A stretch of 15,130 nucleotides of DNA from Ruminiclostridium sp. (lineage in GTDB: Bacteria; Bacillota; Clostridia; DSM-8532), in the NCBI GenBank assembly GCA_003535195.1, contig DOHN01000020.1, forward strand, positions 1 through 15,130. The letters are read 5' to 3'. The position numbers and the translations under genes were made by a program. Every line of letters starts with the position of its first letter. The stretch's first letter is position 1. The notes beneath the pieces were generated by a model that had not been told where the DNA came from, did not search any database, and saw nothing but the letters and a program-made list of their open reading frames with translations. Shown here piece after piece: positions 1 to 6,893 of this stretch.

Positions 1-2
1 GT

Positions 3-602
3 AATATATTCGTCAGGAGCGAGAAAGCTGCAGAAAGAGTGATGAAGTCAATAACGGAGTTCATTGAACGCAAACTCGGCTTGAAAGTAAATGCGGAGAA
101 AAGCAGGATAGGCAGACCAAGAGATATAAAATTCTTGGGCTTCGGGTATTTTTATGGCAAGGACGGTAAATATCAAGCCAAACCGCACTCAAAATCGATA
201 CTGAAACTGAAAAGAAAGCTGAAAGCGTTGACAAAAAGAAGTTGGAGCGTATCACTGGATGTAAGGCTTGTAAAAATAAAGCAATTAGTGATGGGATGGG
301 TGAACTACTTCCGCATAGCCAAGATGAAAACCGTGCTAGCAGAAATTGATCAAAAGCTACGAAAGCGTATACGAATAATTATTTGGAAGCAGTGGAAGAA
401 AATACGAACCCGATACAAAGCTTTGCGAAAGTTAGGAGCGAACCATAAGAACGCCTATAGCACAGCGAATTGCCGGAAGAGCTATCAATATGTTTGCGCA
501 ACGGTGACGATTCACAGTGCAATCAGCAATAAGCGGTTAAAACAAAGAGGTCTGGTATTGCTACTAGACCACTTCAACAAAGTACACTTAGTTATAAATT
601 GA
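3..602 (+). CDS. ltrA: Group II intron-encoded reverse transcriptase/maturase, C-terminal part
   Basis: This is the distal part of an LtrA-type protein that helps its intron RNA splice and reverse-transcribes it into new sites. The frame is open to the left edge: codons from position 3 read NIFVRSEKAAERV, the usual end of the RT domain, so the GTG at 39 is internal and not the start. After it come the thumb segment (GLKVNAEKSR, then FLGFGY) and the maturase domain X with the family pattern WVNYFR, IRIIIWKQWKK, LGANHKNAY and ending LLDHFNKVH. No HNH endonuclease domain follows domain X; the protein stops at TGA 600-602. The visible part looks intact. Whether the RT active site (YADD) is intact cannot be seen. 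The stop codon runs into the first bases of domain V, so the ORF fills domain IV to its end. Confidence 0.9.
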   Translation, partial: NIFVRSEKAAERVMKSITEFIERKLGLKVNAEKSRIGRPRDIKFLGFGYFYGKDGKYQAKPHSKSILKLKRKLKALTKRSWSVSLDVRLVKIKQLVMGWVNYFRIAKMKTVLAEIDQKLRKRIRIIIWKQWKKIRTRYKALRKLGANHKNAYSTANCRKSYQYVCATVTIHSAISNKRLKQRGLVLLLDHFNKVHLVIN

Positions 603-678
603 ACCGCCGTATACGGAAAACCGTAAGTACTGGTGGTGTGAGAGGGGCGAAGCCTTTTACGGTTAGCCTCTACTCGAT
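601..678 (+). ncRNA. Group II intron RNA domains V and VI
   Basis: Domain V: 603-611 pairs with 628-637, then an internal bulge, then the upper stem ACGG/CCGT (613-616 with 621-624) capped by AAAA (617-620). In the lower stem T631 has no partner, an unusual one-base bulge. Domain VI: 640-645 pairs with 667-673 around a loop, leaving A672 unpaired as the expected branch point. These pairings are visible directly; folding and activity are inferred. Confidence 0.75.
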
Positions 679-736
679 TTGGTGTGGGTTTATATAAATA
701 GGCAGAGTATTTTTATAAATTTATGGTAAAATCTAT

Positions 737-745
737 AAAGAGGTG
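737..745 (+). promoter_or_regulatory. Ribosome binding site that fixes the glgA start at ATG 750
   Basis: AAAGAGGTG lies 4 bases before ATG 750. The upstream in-frame ATG at 723 has only A/T-rich sequence before it and no ribosome site, and homologous proteins begin with the short lead-in seen from 750. I therefore start glgA at 750. Confidence 0.65.
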
Positions 746-749
746 CAAA

Positions 750-2249
750 ATGGAAAGCAAGCTTAAGGTTCTATTTGTTGCCGCCGAAATGGCTCCGCTC
801 ATGAAAGTGGGCGGTCTTGGGGATGTCGCGGGAGAACTGCCCTTAAAGCTGCAGAGCATGGGGCTGGATGTCTGTGTCGTCATTCCGGCAAATAAGGACA
901 TGAAGGCTGCAGCCTCATATAAGGGTGACTTTGCGGTCAATATGGGCTGGAGGAATGAAACCTGCATTGTCCGTGAGGCACTAAATGTTCCGGTTCCCGT
1001 TTACCTCGTTGATAATTACCATTACTTCGGCCGTTCCGGAGTCTATGGTCACCAGGATGATGCCGAGCGCTTTGCGTTTTTCTGCCTGGCGGTCTATGAG
1101 ATGATGAGGCATTTTGAAATGTACCCGGATGTCGTCCATTTAAATGACTGGCATACGGCGCCTTTGGCCATGCTTCTCCGGGAACATGAAAGGGAGCAGG
1201 CGAGACTTTCCGATATTGCTGTTCTCTATACCATCCATAATCTTGAGTACCAGGGCATAAGCGGCAGAAATGTGTTTAAACTTTTTTGTGTGAAGGATGT
1301 CGTATTCAAGGTTGATAAGGTGGAATACTTCGGTTGTTTTAATGCCATGAAAGCGGGTATCCATTATTCTGATATTATCAACGGCGTAAGTAAAACCTAT
1401 GCCCGGCAGATGCTGACCCATGAATGCGGCTTTGGGTTGGAAGGCGTCCTTCAAACCCGGAATGATGCCGTCAGAGGTGTAGTCAACGGTATCAATACGG
1501 CGAACTGGAATCCGGAAACAGACTCGGCGCTCTATGTGAACTACAATAAAGAAAGCTTCCGGCGAAAAAAGGAGAATAAAATCAAGCTTCAAGAGGATTT
1601 GGGTTTAGAAGTGTCCGATGTTCCCCTATTTGCCGTGGTCAGCCGCCTTGTGCCCAATAAAGGCCTTGATCTTATACTGGATGCCGCCCGGGCCGTGCTT
1701 AAGGGCGGGGGCCAGTTTGTCCTTCTGGGCAGCGGAGAAAAGTATTATGAAAATACTTTTTTAAAGTTGATGGAAAACCGGCCTGATGCAGTGTCGGTCC
1801 AATTGGAATTTAATGATGAAAAAGCCAGGCGAATCTATGCGGCAAGTGATGTTTTTCTGATGCCATCCCGCTTTGAACCCTGTGGCTTGAGCCAGTTAAT
1901 TGCCATGCGGTATGGCAGTATCCCTTTCGTTCATAAAACGGGAGGCCTGGCCGATACGGTCATTGATGAAGCAACCAATGAAGGGCGTGGAACCGGTTTT
2001 GCCTTTGAACCCTATTCTGCGGAAGCCCTTTTGACGGTCATGGAAAAGGTTTTAAAATGCTACCGGAATCAGGAGGAATGGAACCGGCTGGTTTATAGGG
2101 CTATGGACAGGGATTCCTCCTGGGAGGAGCCGACTAAAGAATATATTTCTCTCTATCATGAAGCGGTGGAAGAAAACCGGAAAAGAAAAACAAAGAAAGG
2201 AAGAGCAATACTTGAGAAAAAAGGAGAAGGCCGCGGCTGTCTTGCATGA
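750..2249 (+). CDS. glgA: Glycogen (starch) synthase, GT5 family
   Basis: GlgA transfers glucose from ADP-glucose to the non-reducing end of an alpha-1,4-glucan in the cytoplasm. The product from ATG 750 is 499 residues, slightly longer than the usual 475-490. Visible signatures are the N-terminal ADP-glucose-binding KVGGLGDV (residues 19-26), HLNDWH (130-135), SRLVPNKGLD at the start of the second Rossmann domain, and FEPCGLSQ with E376 at the place of the catalytic Glu of the family. The extra length is a basic tail after about residue 475, rich in Lys and Arg, whose end is read in another frame as the start of nth. glgC, glgD and glgB are not in the window. The group II intron ends about 70 bp upstream, so the native promoter may lie on its far side. 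Confidence 0.95.
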   Translation: MESKLKVLFVAAEMAPLMKVGGLGDVAGELPLKLQSMGLDVCVVIPANKDMKAAASYKGDFAVNMGWRNETCIVREALNVPVPVYLVDNYHYFGRSGVYGHQDDAERFAFFCLAVYEMMRHFEMYPDVVHLNDWHTAPLAMLLREHEREQARLSDIAVLYTIHNLEYQGISGRNVFKLFCVKDVVFKVDKVEYFGCFNAMKAGIHYSDIINGVSKTYARQMLTHECGFGLEGVLQTRNDAVRGVVNGINTANWNPETDSALYVNYNKESFRRKKENKIKLQEDLGLEVSDVPLFAVVSRLVPNKGLDLILDAARAVLKGGGQFVLLGSGEKYYENTFLKLMENRPDAVSVQLEFNDEKARRIYAASDVFLMPSRFEPCGLSQLIAMRYGSIPFVHKTGGLADTVIDEATNEGRGTGFAFEPYSAEALLTVMEKVLKCYRNQEEWNRLVYRAMDRDSSWEEPTKEYISLYHEAVEENRKRKTKKGRAILEKKGEGRGCLA

Positions 2250-2850
2250 GTTGTCCAATCTTTATCCCGATGCGGGATGCTCATTGGATTTTACCGATCC
2301 GCTGGAATTGCTGGTTGCAACACAGCTGGCAGCTCAATGCACGGATGTCCGCGTCAATATTGTGACAAAAGATCTTTTTAAAAAATATAGAACAGCGGAG
2401 GATTATGCCGGGGCCGATTTATCGGAGCTTGAAGAGGATATAAAATCCACCGGCTTTTTCAGAAACAAGGCCAGGAATATCAAGGAATGCTGCTTGAAGC
2501 TTCTGAAAGATTACGGCGGCCAGGTACCGGACAATATGGGGGATCTTCTGTCCTTGCCGGGAGTGGGCAGAAAAACGGCCAATGTGCTGTTATCGACTAT
2601 CTTCAATAAGCCGGGTGTCATTGTGGATACCCATTGCACAAGGCTGGCCGGAAGGATTGGACTGACAACATCCGAAAATCCCGGCATCATTGAAAAGGAT
2701 CTGATGAAAATCCTTCCCAGAAAGGAATGGGCAAATTTTTCCCATTACCTCGTTTATCACGGAAGAGAAATCTGTCAGGCCCGCAAGCCGAAATGTGAGA
2801 TATGCAGTATTTTGCCATATTGCGATTATGGAAGAAAAAAGTTAAAATGA
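2212..2850 (+). CDS. nth: Endonuclease III, DNA glycosylase/AP lyase
   Basis: Nth removes oxidised pyrimidines and cleaves the abasic site in base-excision repair. I choose TTG 2212, preceded by AAGGAAG (2198-2204) seven bases upstream. It gives 212 residues, close to the 211 of E. coli Nth. An in-frame ATG at 2158 would add 18 lysine-rich residues inside glgA and is less likely. Motifs: the helix-hairpin-helix LPGVGRKTANVL (115-126) with catalytic Lys121; VDTHCTRLAGR with catalytic Asp139; and the C-terminal [4Fe-4S] cysteines in the family spacing C-x6-C-x2-C-x5-C. The gene overlaps glgA by 38 bp in another frame, and the FtsA-related gene starts about 24 bp after its stop, so the three are probably co-transcribed. 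Confidence 0.95.
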   Translation: MRKKEKAAAVLHELSNLYPDAGCSLDFTDPLELLVATQLAAQCTDVRVNIVTKDLFKKYRTAEDYAGADLSELEEDIKSTGFFRNKARNIKECCLKLLKDYGGQVPDNMGDLLSLPGVGRKTANVLLSTIFNKPGVIVDTHCTRLAGRIGLTTSENPGIIEKDLMKILPRKEWANFSHYLVYHGREICQARKPKCEICSILPYCDYGRKKLK

Positions 2851-2874
2851 AGAAGATTAAACAGGACCGGGGGA

Positions 2875-4995
2875 TTGCTAGTGTTAAATAAAGAAAAAAC
2901 AACTGGTGTAATGCCCGAGGATGCTATTTTCGCCCTTGATATTGGCACCAGAACCATTATTGGTCTTGTAGGCGTTCAGAAAGATGAGCGCTTTTTCGTA
3001 CATGGGGCGGATATTGTCTCACATGAAAGCCGGGCGATGATGGACGGCCAGATCCATGATATTATGAAAGTGGTTCAAGGCGTTGAAAAGGTGAAGAACT
3101 CCCTGGAAAAAAAGCTGGGATACCGGCTGACCAGGGTCTCTATTGCAGCGGCGGGGCGTGTTTTAAAAACCTGCCAGATGAGGATTGAGCGCGAAATTGA
3201 TGAAGGCTTGGAGATAGACGGCCAGCTTATAAGTGCCCTGGAAATGGAAGCGGTTCAAAAAGCCCAGATGAAAATAGAAGATAGCCTGGGGGAAGCAGAG
3301 AAGGATTCGTTCTATTGCGTGGGATATAGTGTTGTCAATTACTATCTCAACGATTACATAATTACAAGCCTGTTGGGGCATAGGGGGACAAAGGTGGGGG
3401 TTGAGGTGCTGGCCACTTTTCTTCCGCATATGGTGGTAGACAGCCTATACTCGGTTATAGAGCGCACCGGCCTTGAAGTGACTCACCTTACACTGGAGCC
3501 TATTGCGGCTCTGAACCTTGCTATTCCGCAGGAATTGCGGCTTTTAAATCTGGCCCTGGTGGATGTGGGCGCCGGCACTTCGGATATTGCCATTACTAAA
3601 TCCGGTGCGGTGACAGCCTACGCCATGGTGCCATTGGCAGGCGACGAGCTGACCGAAGCCGTTGCTCATAACTTTCTTGTTGATTTTAATACGGCCGAGC
3701 ACATTAAGATTGCGCTGTCCAATGCCGACGAGCCTGTTACTTTTACCGACATCCTTGATAACACAGTCACTGTAAGCCCCGAGGAAATCGATAACTGCCT
3801 GCAGCCTGTCATTGAACAGCTGGCAGGGACGATTGCCGGCAAGATATTGGAATATAACGGCGGCAAAGCACCCAATGCTGTCTTCCTTGTCGGGGGAGGA
3901 AGCCAGGTGAAGGGGCTGGCCCATTCCATTGCTTCCATCATAGGCCTCTCCAAAGAACGCGTGGCGATTAGGAATCGAAGCGTGGCAAAGAATGTCATAC
4001 TGGAGGAGGATATTTTAAAAGGTCCCGAAAGCATAACTTCTCTGGGAATATTGGTGACCACTGCGATGAGCGGCGGCCAGGACTTCTTCTATGTGACGGT
4101 CAATGAAAAAAAGGTACGGATGTATAATTCCCGCCGGATGACAGTATCTGATGCGCTAATTCTTGCAGGGTTCAGTGCTGATGAGATGATATGCAGATCG
4201 GGCAGAAGCATTAAATTCACAATAAACGGCCACGAGAAAACCGTTCGGGGCAGCCTGGGAAAGCCGGCTGAAATCTATTTGAACGGTAGTTCTTCAAGCC
4301 TTAATGCACGAATTTCCCCAGGAGACACAATTTCTGTAACTCCTGCCGAAAATGGGCTCGATGCGGAGATTACGGCTTCAGATCTGGTAAGAGGATGCCA
4401 GCCGGCCACTCTTCATTTTAGCGGACTTACCAGGGAAATCTGGCCCAAAGTCCTTGTAAACGGGGAAGAAGCGGATTTAAATATGAAAATATTATCAGGA
4501 ACCGAAGTCGAAATTGTGCAAGAGTTTGCTTTAGAAGAAATTGCGCAGGAATACGATCTCGTCCCGCTGGGCTGCAGCTTTGAAGTAAACGGAATGCCCG
4601 GCCATGAAAAAACCATAGTCAAGCCTGGAGATCAGGTGACGGCGGTGCAAGAGGAGTTGCCGGAAGAGTTCCCTGCGGAAGCTCCAGAGGATGTTCAACA
4701 AACTGAAACCGCAATGCTTGAAACCGCAGCCGCCTCAGAAATGGTGAAGGAATTTTCGGCAGGTACCGGTAATGACCTCTTTTGGCCCGGGGGAATCACT
4801 GTTACAGTCAACGGAAAGCCAATAAATTTACCTCCCAAAAGTACAGGCTATATGTTCATAGATATCTTTAACTATATAGATTTCGACCTTACTGCGCCCG
4901 AAGGAATTATTGCATTGAAGCTTAACGGAAATGATGCAAATTACACCGATATGATTAAAGCCGGAGATCTTATTGATATATACTGGAAAAAATAA
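2875..4995 (+). CDS. FtsA-related actin/Hsp70-fold protein with long beta-rich C-terminal extension
   Basis: The first 400 residues are an FtsA-type actin-fold ATPase: phosphate-1 loop ALDIGTRT (20-27), an inserted SHS2-like domain after it, phosphate-2 loop LVDVGAGTSD (228-237), and adenosine motif VFLVGGGS (336-343). FtsA proteins tether FtsZ to the membrane at division. This one is 706 residues, against roughly 420-440 for classical FtsA. Beyond about residue 405 it carries beta-strand-rich modules with a recurring NG-x11-G(D/T) motif at 470, 529, 572 and 684, and an acidic Pro/Glu/Ala-rich linker at about 590-632. It ends IDIYWKK, with no obvious amphipathic membrane-targeting helix, so it is probably an FtsA paralogue and not the canonical protein. 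The start is uncertain: TTG 2875 follows AGGA (2863-2866) by 8 bases, while GTG 2881 follows GGGGGA. No ftsZ is visible nearby. Confidence 0.8.
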   Translation: MLVLNKEKTTGVMPEDAIFALDIGTRTIIGLVGVQKDERFFVHGADIVSHESRAMMDGQIHDIMKVVQGVEKVKNSLEKKLGYRLTRVSIAAAGRVLKTCQMRIEREIDEGLEIDGQLISALEMEAVQKAQMKIEDSLGEAEKDSFYCVGYSVVNYYLNDYIITSLLGHRGTKVGVEVLATFLPHMVVDSLYSVIERTGLEVTHLTLEPIAALNLAIPQELRLLNLALVDVGAGTSDIAITKSGAVTAYAMVPLAGDELTEAVAHNFLVDFNTAEHIKIALSNADEPVTFTDILDNTVTVSPEEIDNCLQPVIEQLAGTIAGKILEYNGGKAPNAVFLVGGGSQVKGLAHSIASIIGLSKERVAIRNRSVAKNVILEEDILKGPESITSLGILVTTAMSGGQDFFYVTVNEKKVRMYNSRRMTVSDALILAGFSADEMICRSGRSIKFTINGHEKTVRGSLGKPAEIYLNGSSSSLNARISPGDTISVTPAENGLDAEITASDLVRGCQPATLHFSGLTREIWPKVLVNGEEADLNMKILSGTEVEIVQEFALEEIAQEYDLVPLGCSFEVNGMPGHEKTIVKPGDQVTAVQEELPEEFPAEAPEDVQQTETAMLETAAASEMVKEFSAGTGNDLFWPGGITVTVNGKPINLPPKSTGYMFIDIFNYIDFDLTAPEGIIALKLNGNDANYTDMIKAGDLIDIYWKK

Positions 4996-5118
4996 GAACC
5001 CCACCCATCAACGCAATCAAAGATTGCTGACGGGGCCCGGGAACCTTGTTACTTCGTAATAAGAACCCCACCCATCAACGCAATCAAAGATTGCTGGCGG
5101 GGCCCCGGGAACCTTGTT
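4991..5118 (+). repeat. Tandem pair of palindromic repeats, about 62 bp each, period 65-67 bp
   Basis: Copy 1 is 4991-5052 and copy 2 is 5056-5118. They are nearly identical: one A/G difference and one extra C in the GC-rich right arm of copy 2. Each has a perfect central hairpin GCAATC-AAA-GATTGC (5013-5027 and 5080-5094) flanked by CCCC and GGGG arms. The outer ends are imperfect inverted repeats: GTAATAAGAACCCC on the left against GGGAACCTTGTTAC on the right, 10 of 14 positions matching as reverse complements. The TAA stop of the FtsA-related gene (4993-4995) lies inside copy 1. The pair resembles REP/MITE-type dispersed elements. It fills nearly the whole gap before the diguanylate cyclase gene and could fold in RNA to end or dampen read-through. 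No run of T follows either hairpin. Confidence 0.85.
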
Positions 5119-5148
5119 GTATTCACAATAAAATATCCGCTGATTTTC

Positions 5149-5155
5149 AGGAGGT
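5149..5155 (+). promoter_or_regulatory. Strong ribosome binding site deciding a TTG start
   Basis: AGGAGGT stands five bases before TTG 5161. No in-frame ATG occurs near it, so the TTG is the start of the diguanylate cyclase. No convincing promoter is seen in the 42 bases between the repeat pair and the gene. Confidence 0.8.
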
Positions 5156-5160
5156 AGGGT

Positions 5161-6885
5161 TTGGACGTTAATGAGCTGGATCGCAATGGAAAATACTTCA
5201 GGCATGATTCGAATTTTGAGAAAAAGATTACCGTAATTGGCTGGGTTATTTTTTTAGTCTTAGTCTTTGAGGATATCTTTTCCAGGATTTATATTGCGGA
5301 CCGGATTTTTGTGACCAAACTTCTGCTGGTACAGGGAAGTCTTTACGCTGTCTATATAAGAGCTGGGCAGATTTACCTTAAAATCATCAGGAAAGATAAA
5401 TTAAAAGATAACCATTATATGGTGCTTCAAATTATCAAAATAGTGACTGCAATTTCATTGGTTACCTCCATGTATCACGGCTTATTTTTCTACATATTCG
5501 CATTCATGCCTGTTCTTCCCATAAGTCTGGATGTAGGCTTCAAGAAAACCATAGGCTACATTGCAATCGGCTGGCTTACCCAGGGCCTGTCCCGAATGCT
5601 GATGCTTCATTGGCTGGGGAACTCATATTTTTCCGGTGCTCTTTCCCAGGAGGGCTATTTTCTCGTCATCATAGTCCAATATTTACTCTTTATTATTATT
5701 TGTTATGTTTGCGGCATTATATATGACGAATATGCGAAAAGTCAGCTGGAAAATGAAATCCTCGTTGAACGTCTTGGGGATAAGTATGTCCAGCTGGAAC
5801 AAGCCAAAAAAGAAATACAGCTCCATTATGACAAATTAAGAGAAGCAAATGATCAGCTGAAGCTCAGCAACAAAAAGCTGTCTTCCAGCGTAGCCGAGTT
5901 TTTTACCCTGCAGCAGATATCGCAGGCCATCACGTCTATTTTTGATATGAATGAGCTTTTGAGATTTGTTAACGATGCAATCATCGGCGTGATGGGAGCA
6001 TATGACTCTACCATTGCTTTGTGCTACGGAACCAAGCAAAAATTGAGGGTGCAGGTTTCCAGCATACGGGATAAAAAGGATCTGGCTGTTGTATCGGATT
6101 ATATCAACAGTGATGTTTTAAAACCTCCCTTTTTGGAAGGCCATTCCATGATTGACAACAATGTGACCGCCGAGAAATATCCTTTTACTAAGGGGAGGAA
6201 TATTCAGTCCCTGATTTGCGCGCCCCTGGTGGTGAAGGGAAACGTGGTGGGGATTGTACTTATTGAACACCGCATCATGGACGCATTTGACAATGAAAAT
6301 GTAAGACTTTTGGAAATTATCACCCAGCAGGTGAGCGTAGCCATCGAAAATACGAGGCTATATAAGCAAATGCAGGATCTTGCAAGGCTGGACGGGCTGA
6401 CAGGCGCCTACAACCGTATTTTCTTCCAGGATGCGCTGGAGATGGAGTATGAAAGGGCGCTGGCCCAGGGCTATGACCTTTCCCTGGTGATCTTTGATGT
6501 GGATTATTTTAAGGAGTTTAATGACCGGTATGGCCATTTGTTCGGGGATCTTGTGCTGAAATCCATTTCGGCATATGTCATGAAGAATCTCAGAGAGGAA
6601 GATATCTTCGCCCGTTACGGCGGTGAGGAATTTGTGGTGCTGATGCCCCATACCACATTGGACCAGGCAGGGGTAAAGGCGGAGGATTTTAGGAGGGGAA
6701 TTGAAGGCCTTTCTATTACGGACCGGCTCATCTCGGCCTCGGTGACCATCAGCGCCGGCGTGTCCTCTTTTCCGGCCTCTGCGGGAAGACCTACCGAACT
6801 GATAAAAACATCTGATGATGCTTTATATCAAGCCAAGCGCGATGGACGGAACTTAGTCCGGCTCGCACCAATACGTGAATGCTGA
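5161..6885 (+). CDS. Membrane-anchored GAF-GGDEF diguanylate cyclase
   Basis: The protein should make c-di-GMP from two GTP at the inner face of the membrane. From TTG 5161 it is 574 residues. About 20-187 is hydrophobic with roughly five or six membrane segments; 190-243 is a charged, probably coiled-coil linker; 246-400 is a GAF domain, a small-ligand sensor fold; 408-570 is the GGDEF domain, which begins near DGLTGAYNR. The catalytic loop is GGEEF (487-491), an active variant. The inhibitory site RxxD is intact (R478, D481), exactly five residues before the GGEEF, so product feedback is expected. No EAL or HD-GYP domain is attached. The sensory input of the membrane part is unknown. The gene ends 8 bp from the oppositely oriented membrane-anchored gene. 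A tandem palindromic repeat separates it from the FtsA-related gene, so it may be only loosely part of that operon. Confidence 0.92.
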   Translation: MDVNELDRNGKYFRHDSNFEKKITVIGWVIFLVLVFEDIFSRIYIADRIFVTKLLLVQGSLYAVYIRAGQIYLKIIRKDKLKDNHYMVLQIIKIVTAISLVTSMYHGLFFYIFAFMPVLPISLDVGFKKTIGYIAIGWLTQGLSRMLMLHWLGNSYFSGALSQEGYFLVIIVQYLLFIIICYVCGIIYDEYAKSQLENEILVERLGDKYVQLEQAKKEIQLHYDKLREANDQLKLSNKKLSSSVAEFFTLQQISQAITSIFDMNELLRFVNDAIIGVMGAYDSTIALCYGTKQKLRVQVSSIRDKKDLAVVSDYINSDVLKPPFLEGHSMIDNNVTAEKYPFTKGRNIQSLICAPLVVKGNVVGIVLIEHRIMDAFDNENVRLLEIITQQVSVAIENTRLYKQMQDLARLDGLTGAYNRIFFQDALEMEYERALAQGYDLSLVIFDVDYFKEFNDRYGHLFGDLVLKSISAYVMKNLREEDIFARYGGEEFVVLMPHTTLDQAGVKAEDFRRGIEGLSITDRLISASVTISAGVSSFPASAGRPTELIKTSDDALYQAKRDGRNLVRLAPIREC

Positions 6886-6893
6886 AAAAAGTA

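Larger units (their letters stand above)
1..678 (+). mobile_element. Group II intron, 3' part (5' part lies left of the window)
   Basis: The segment holds the C-terminal part of an intron-encoded reverse transcriptase/maturase followed directly by RNA that folds as group II domains V and VI. The 3' boundary is placed at 678, after the sequence CTACTCGAT. In domain VI, 640-645 pairs with 667-673 and leaves A672 unpaired. A bulged branch-point A seven nucleotides from the 3' end is what group II introns show, so the boundary is well supported. The element is co-oriented with glgA and ends about 70 bp before its start. The 5' end, domains I-III and the RT catalytic domains are outside the window. 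Confidence 0.88.

Noticed and set aside
723..732. An extended -10 (TGGTAAAAT, 724-732) as the glgA promoter
   Set aside because: Transcription would start inside the ribosome site at about 739, and there is no -35, so it cannot serve ATG 750 well.
3163..4061. Several minus-strand open frames of 88-131 codons inside the FtsA-related gene
   Set aside because: They are antisense shadows overlapping one another, without ribosome sites or domains.
4991..5118. A CRISPR array at the tandem repeat
   Set aside because: There are only two units, about 62 bp each with a spacer of only a few bases, and they are palindromic over their full length; no cas genes are nearby.
5017..5205. A 62-codon minus-strand frame across the repeat pair
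   Set aside because: It is made mostly of the non-coding palindromic repeat and the start of the cyclase gene, with no ribosome site.
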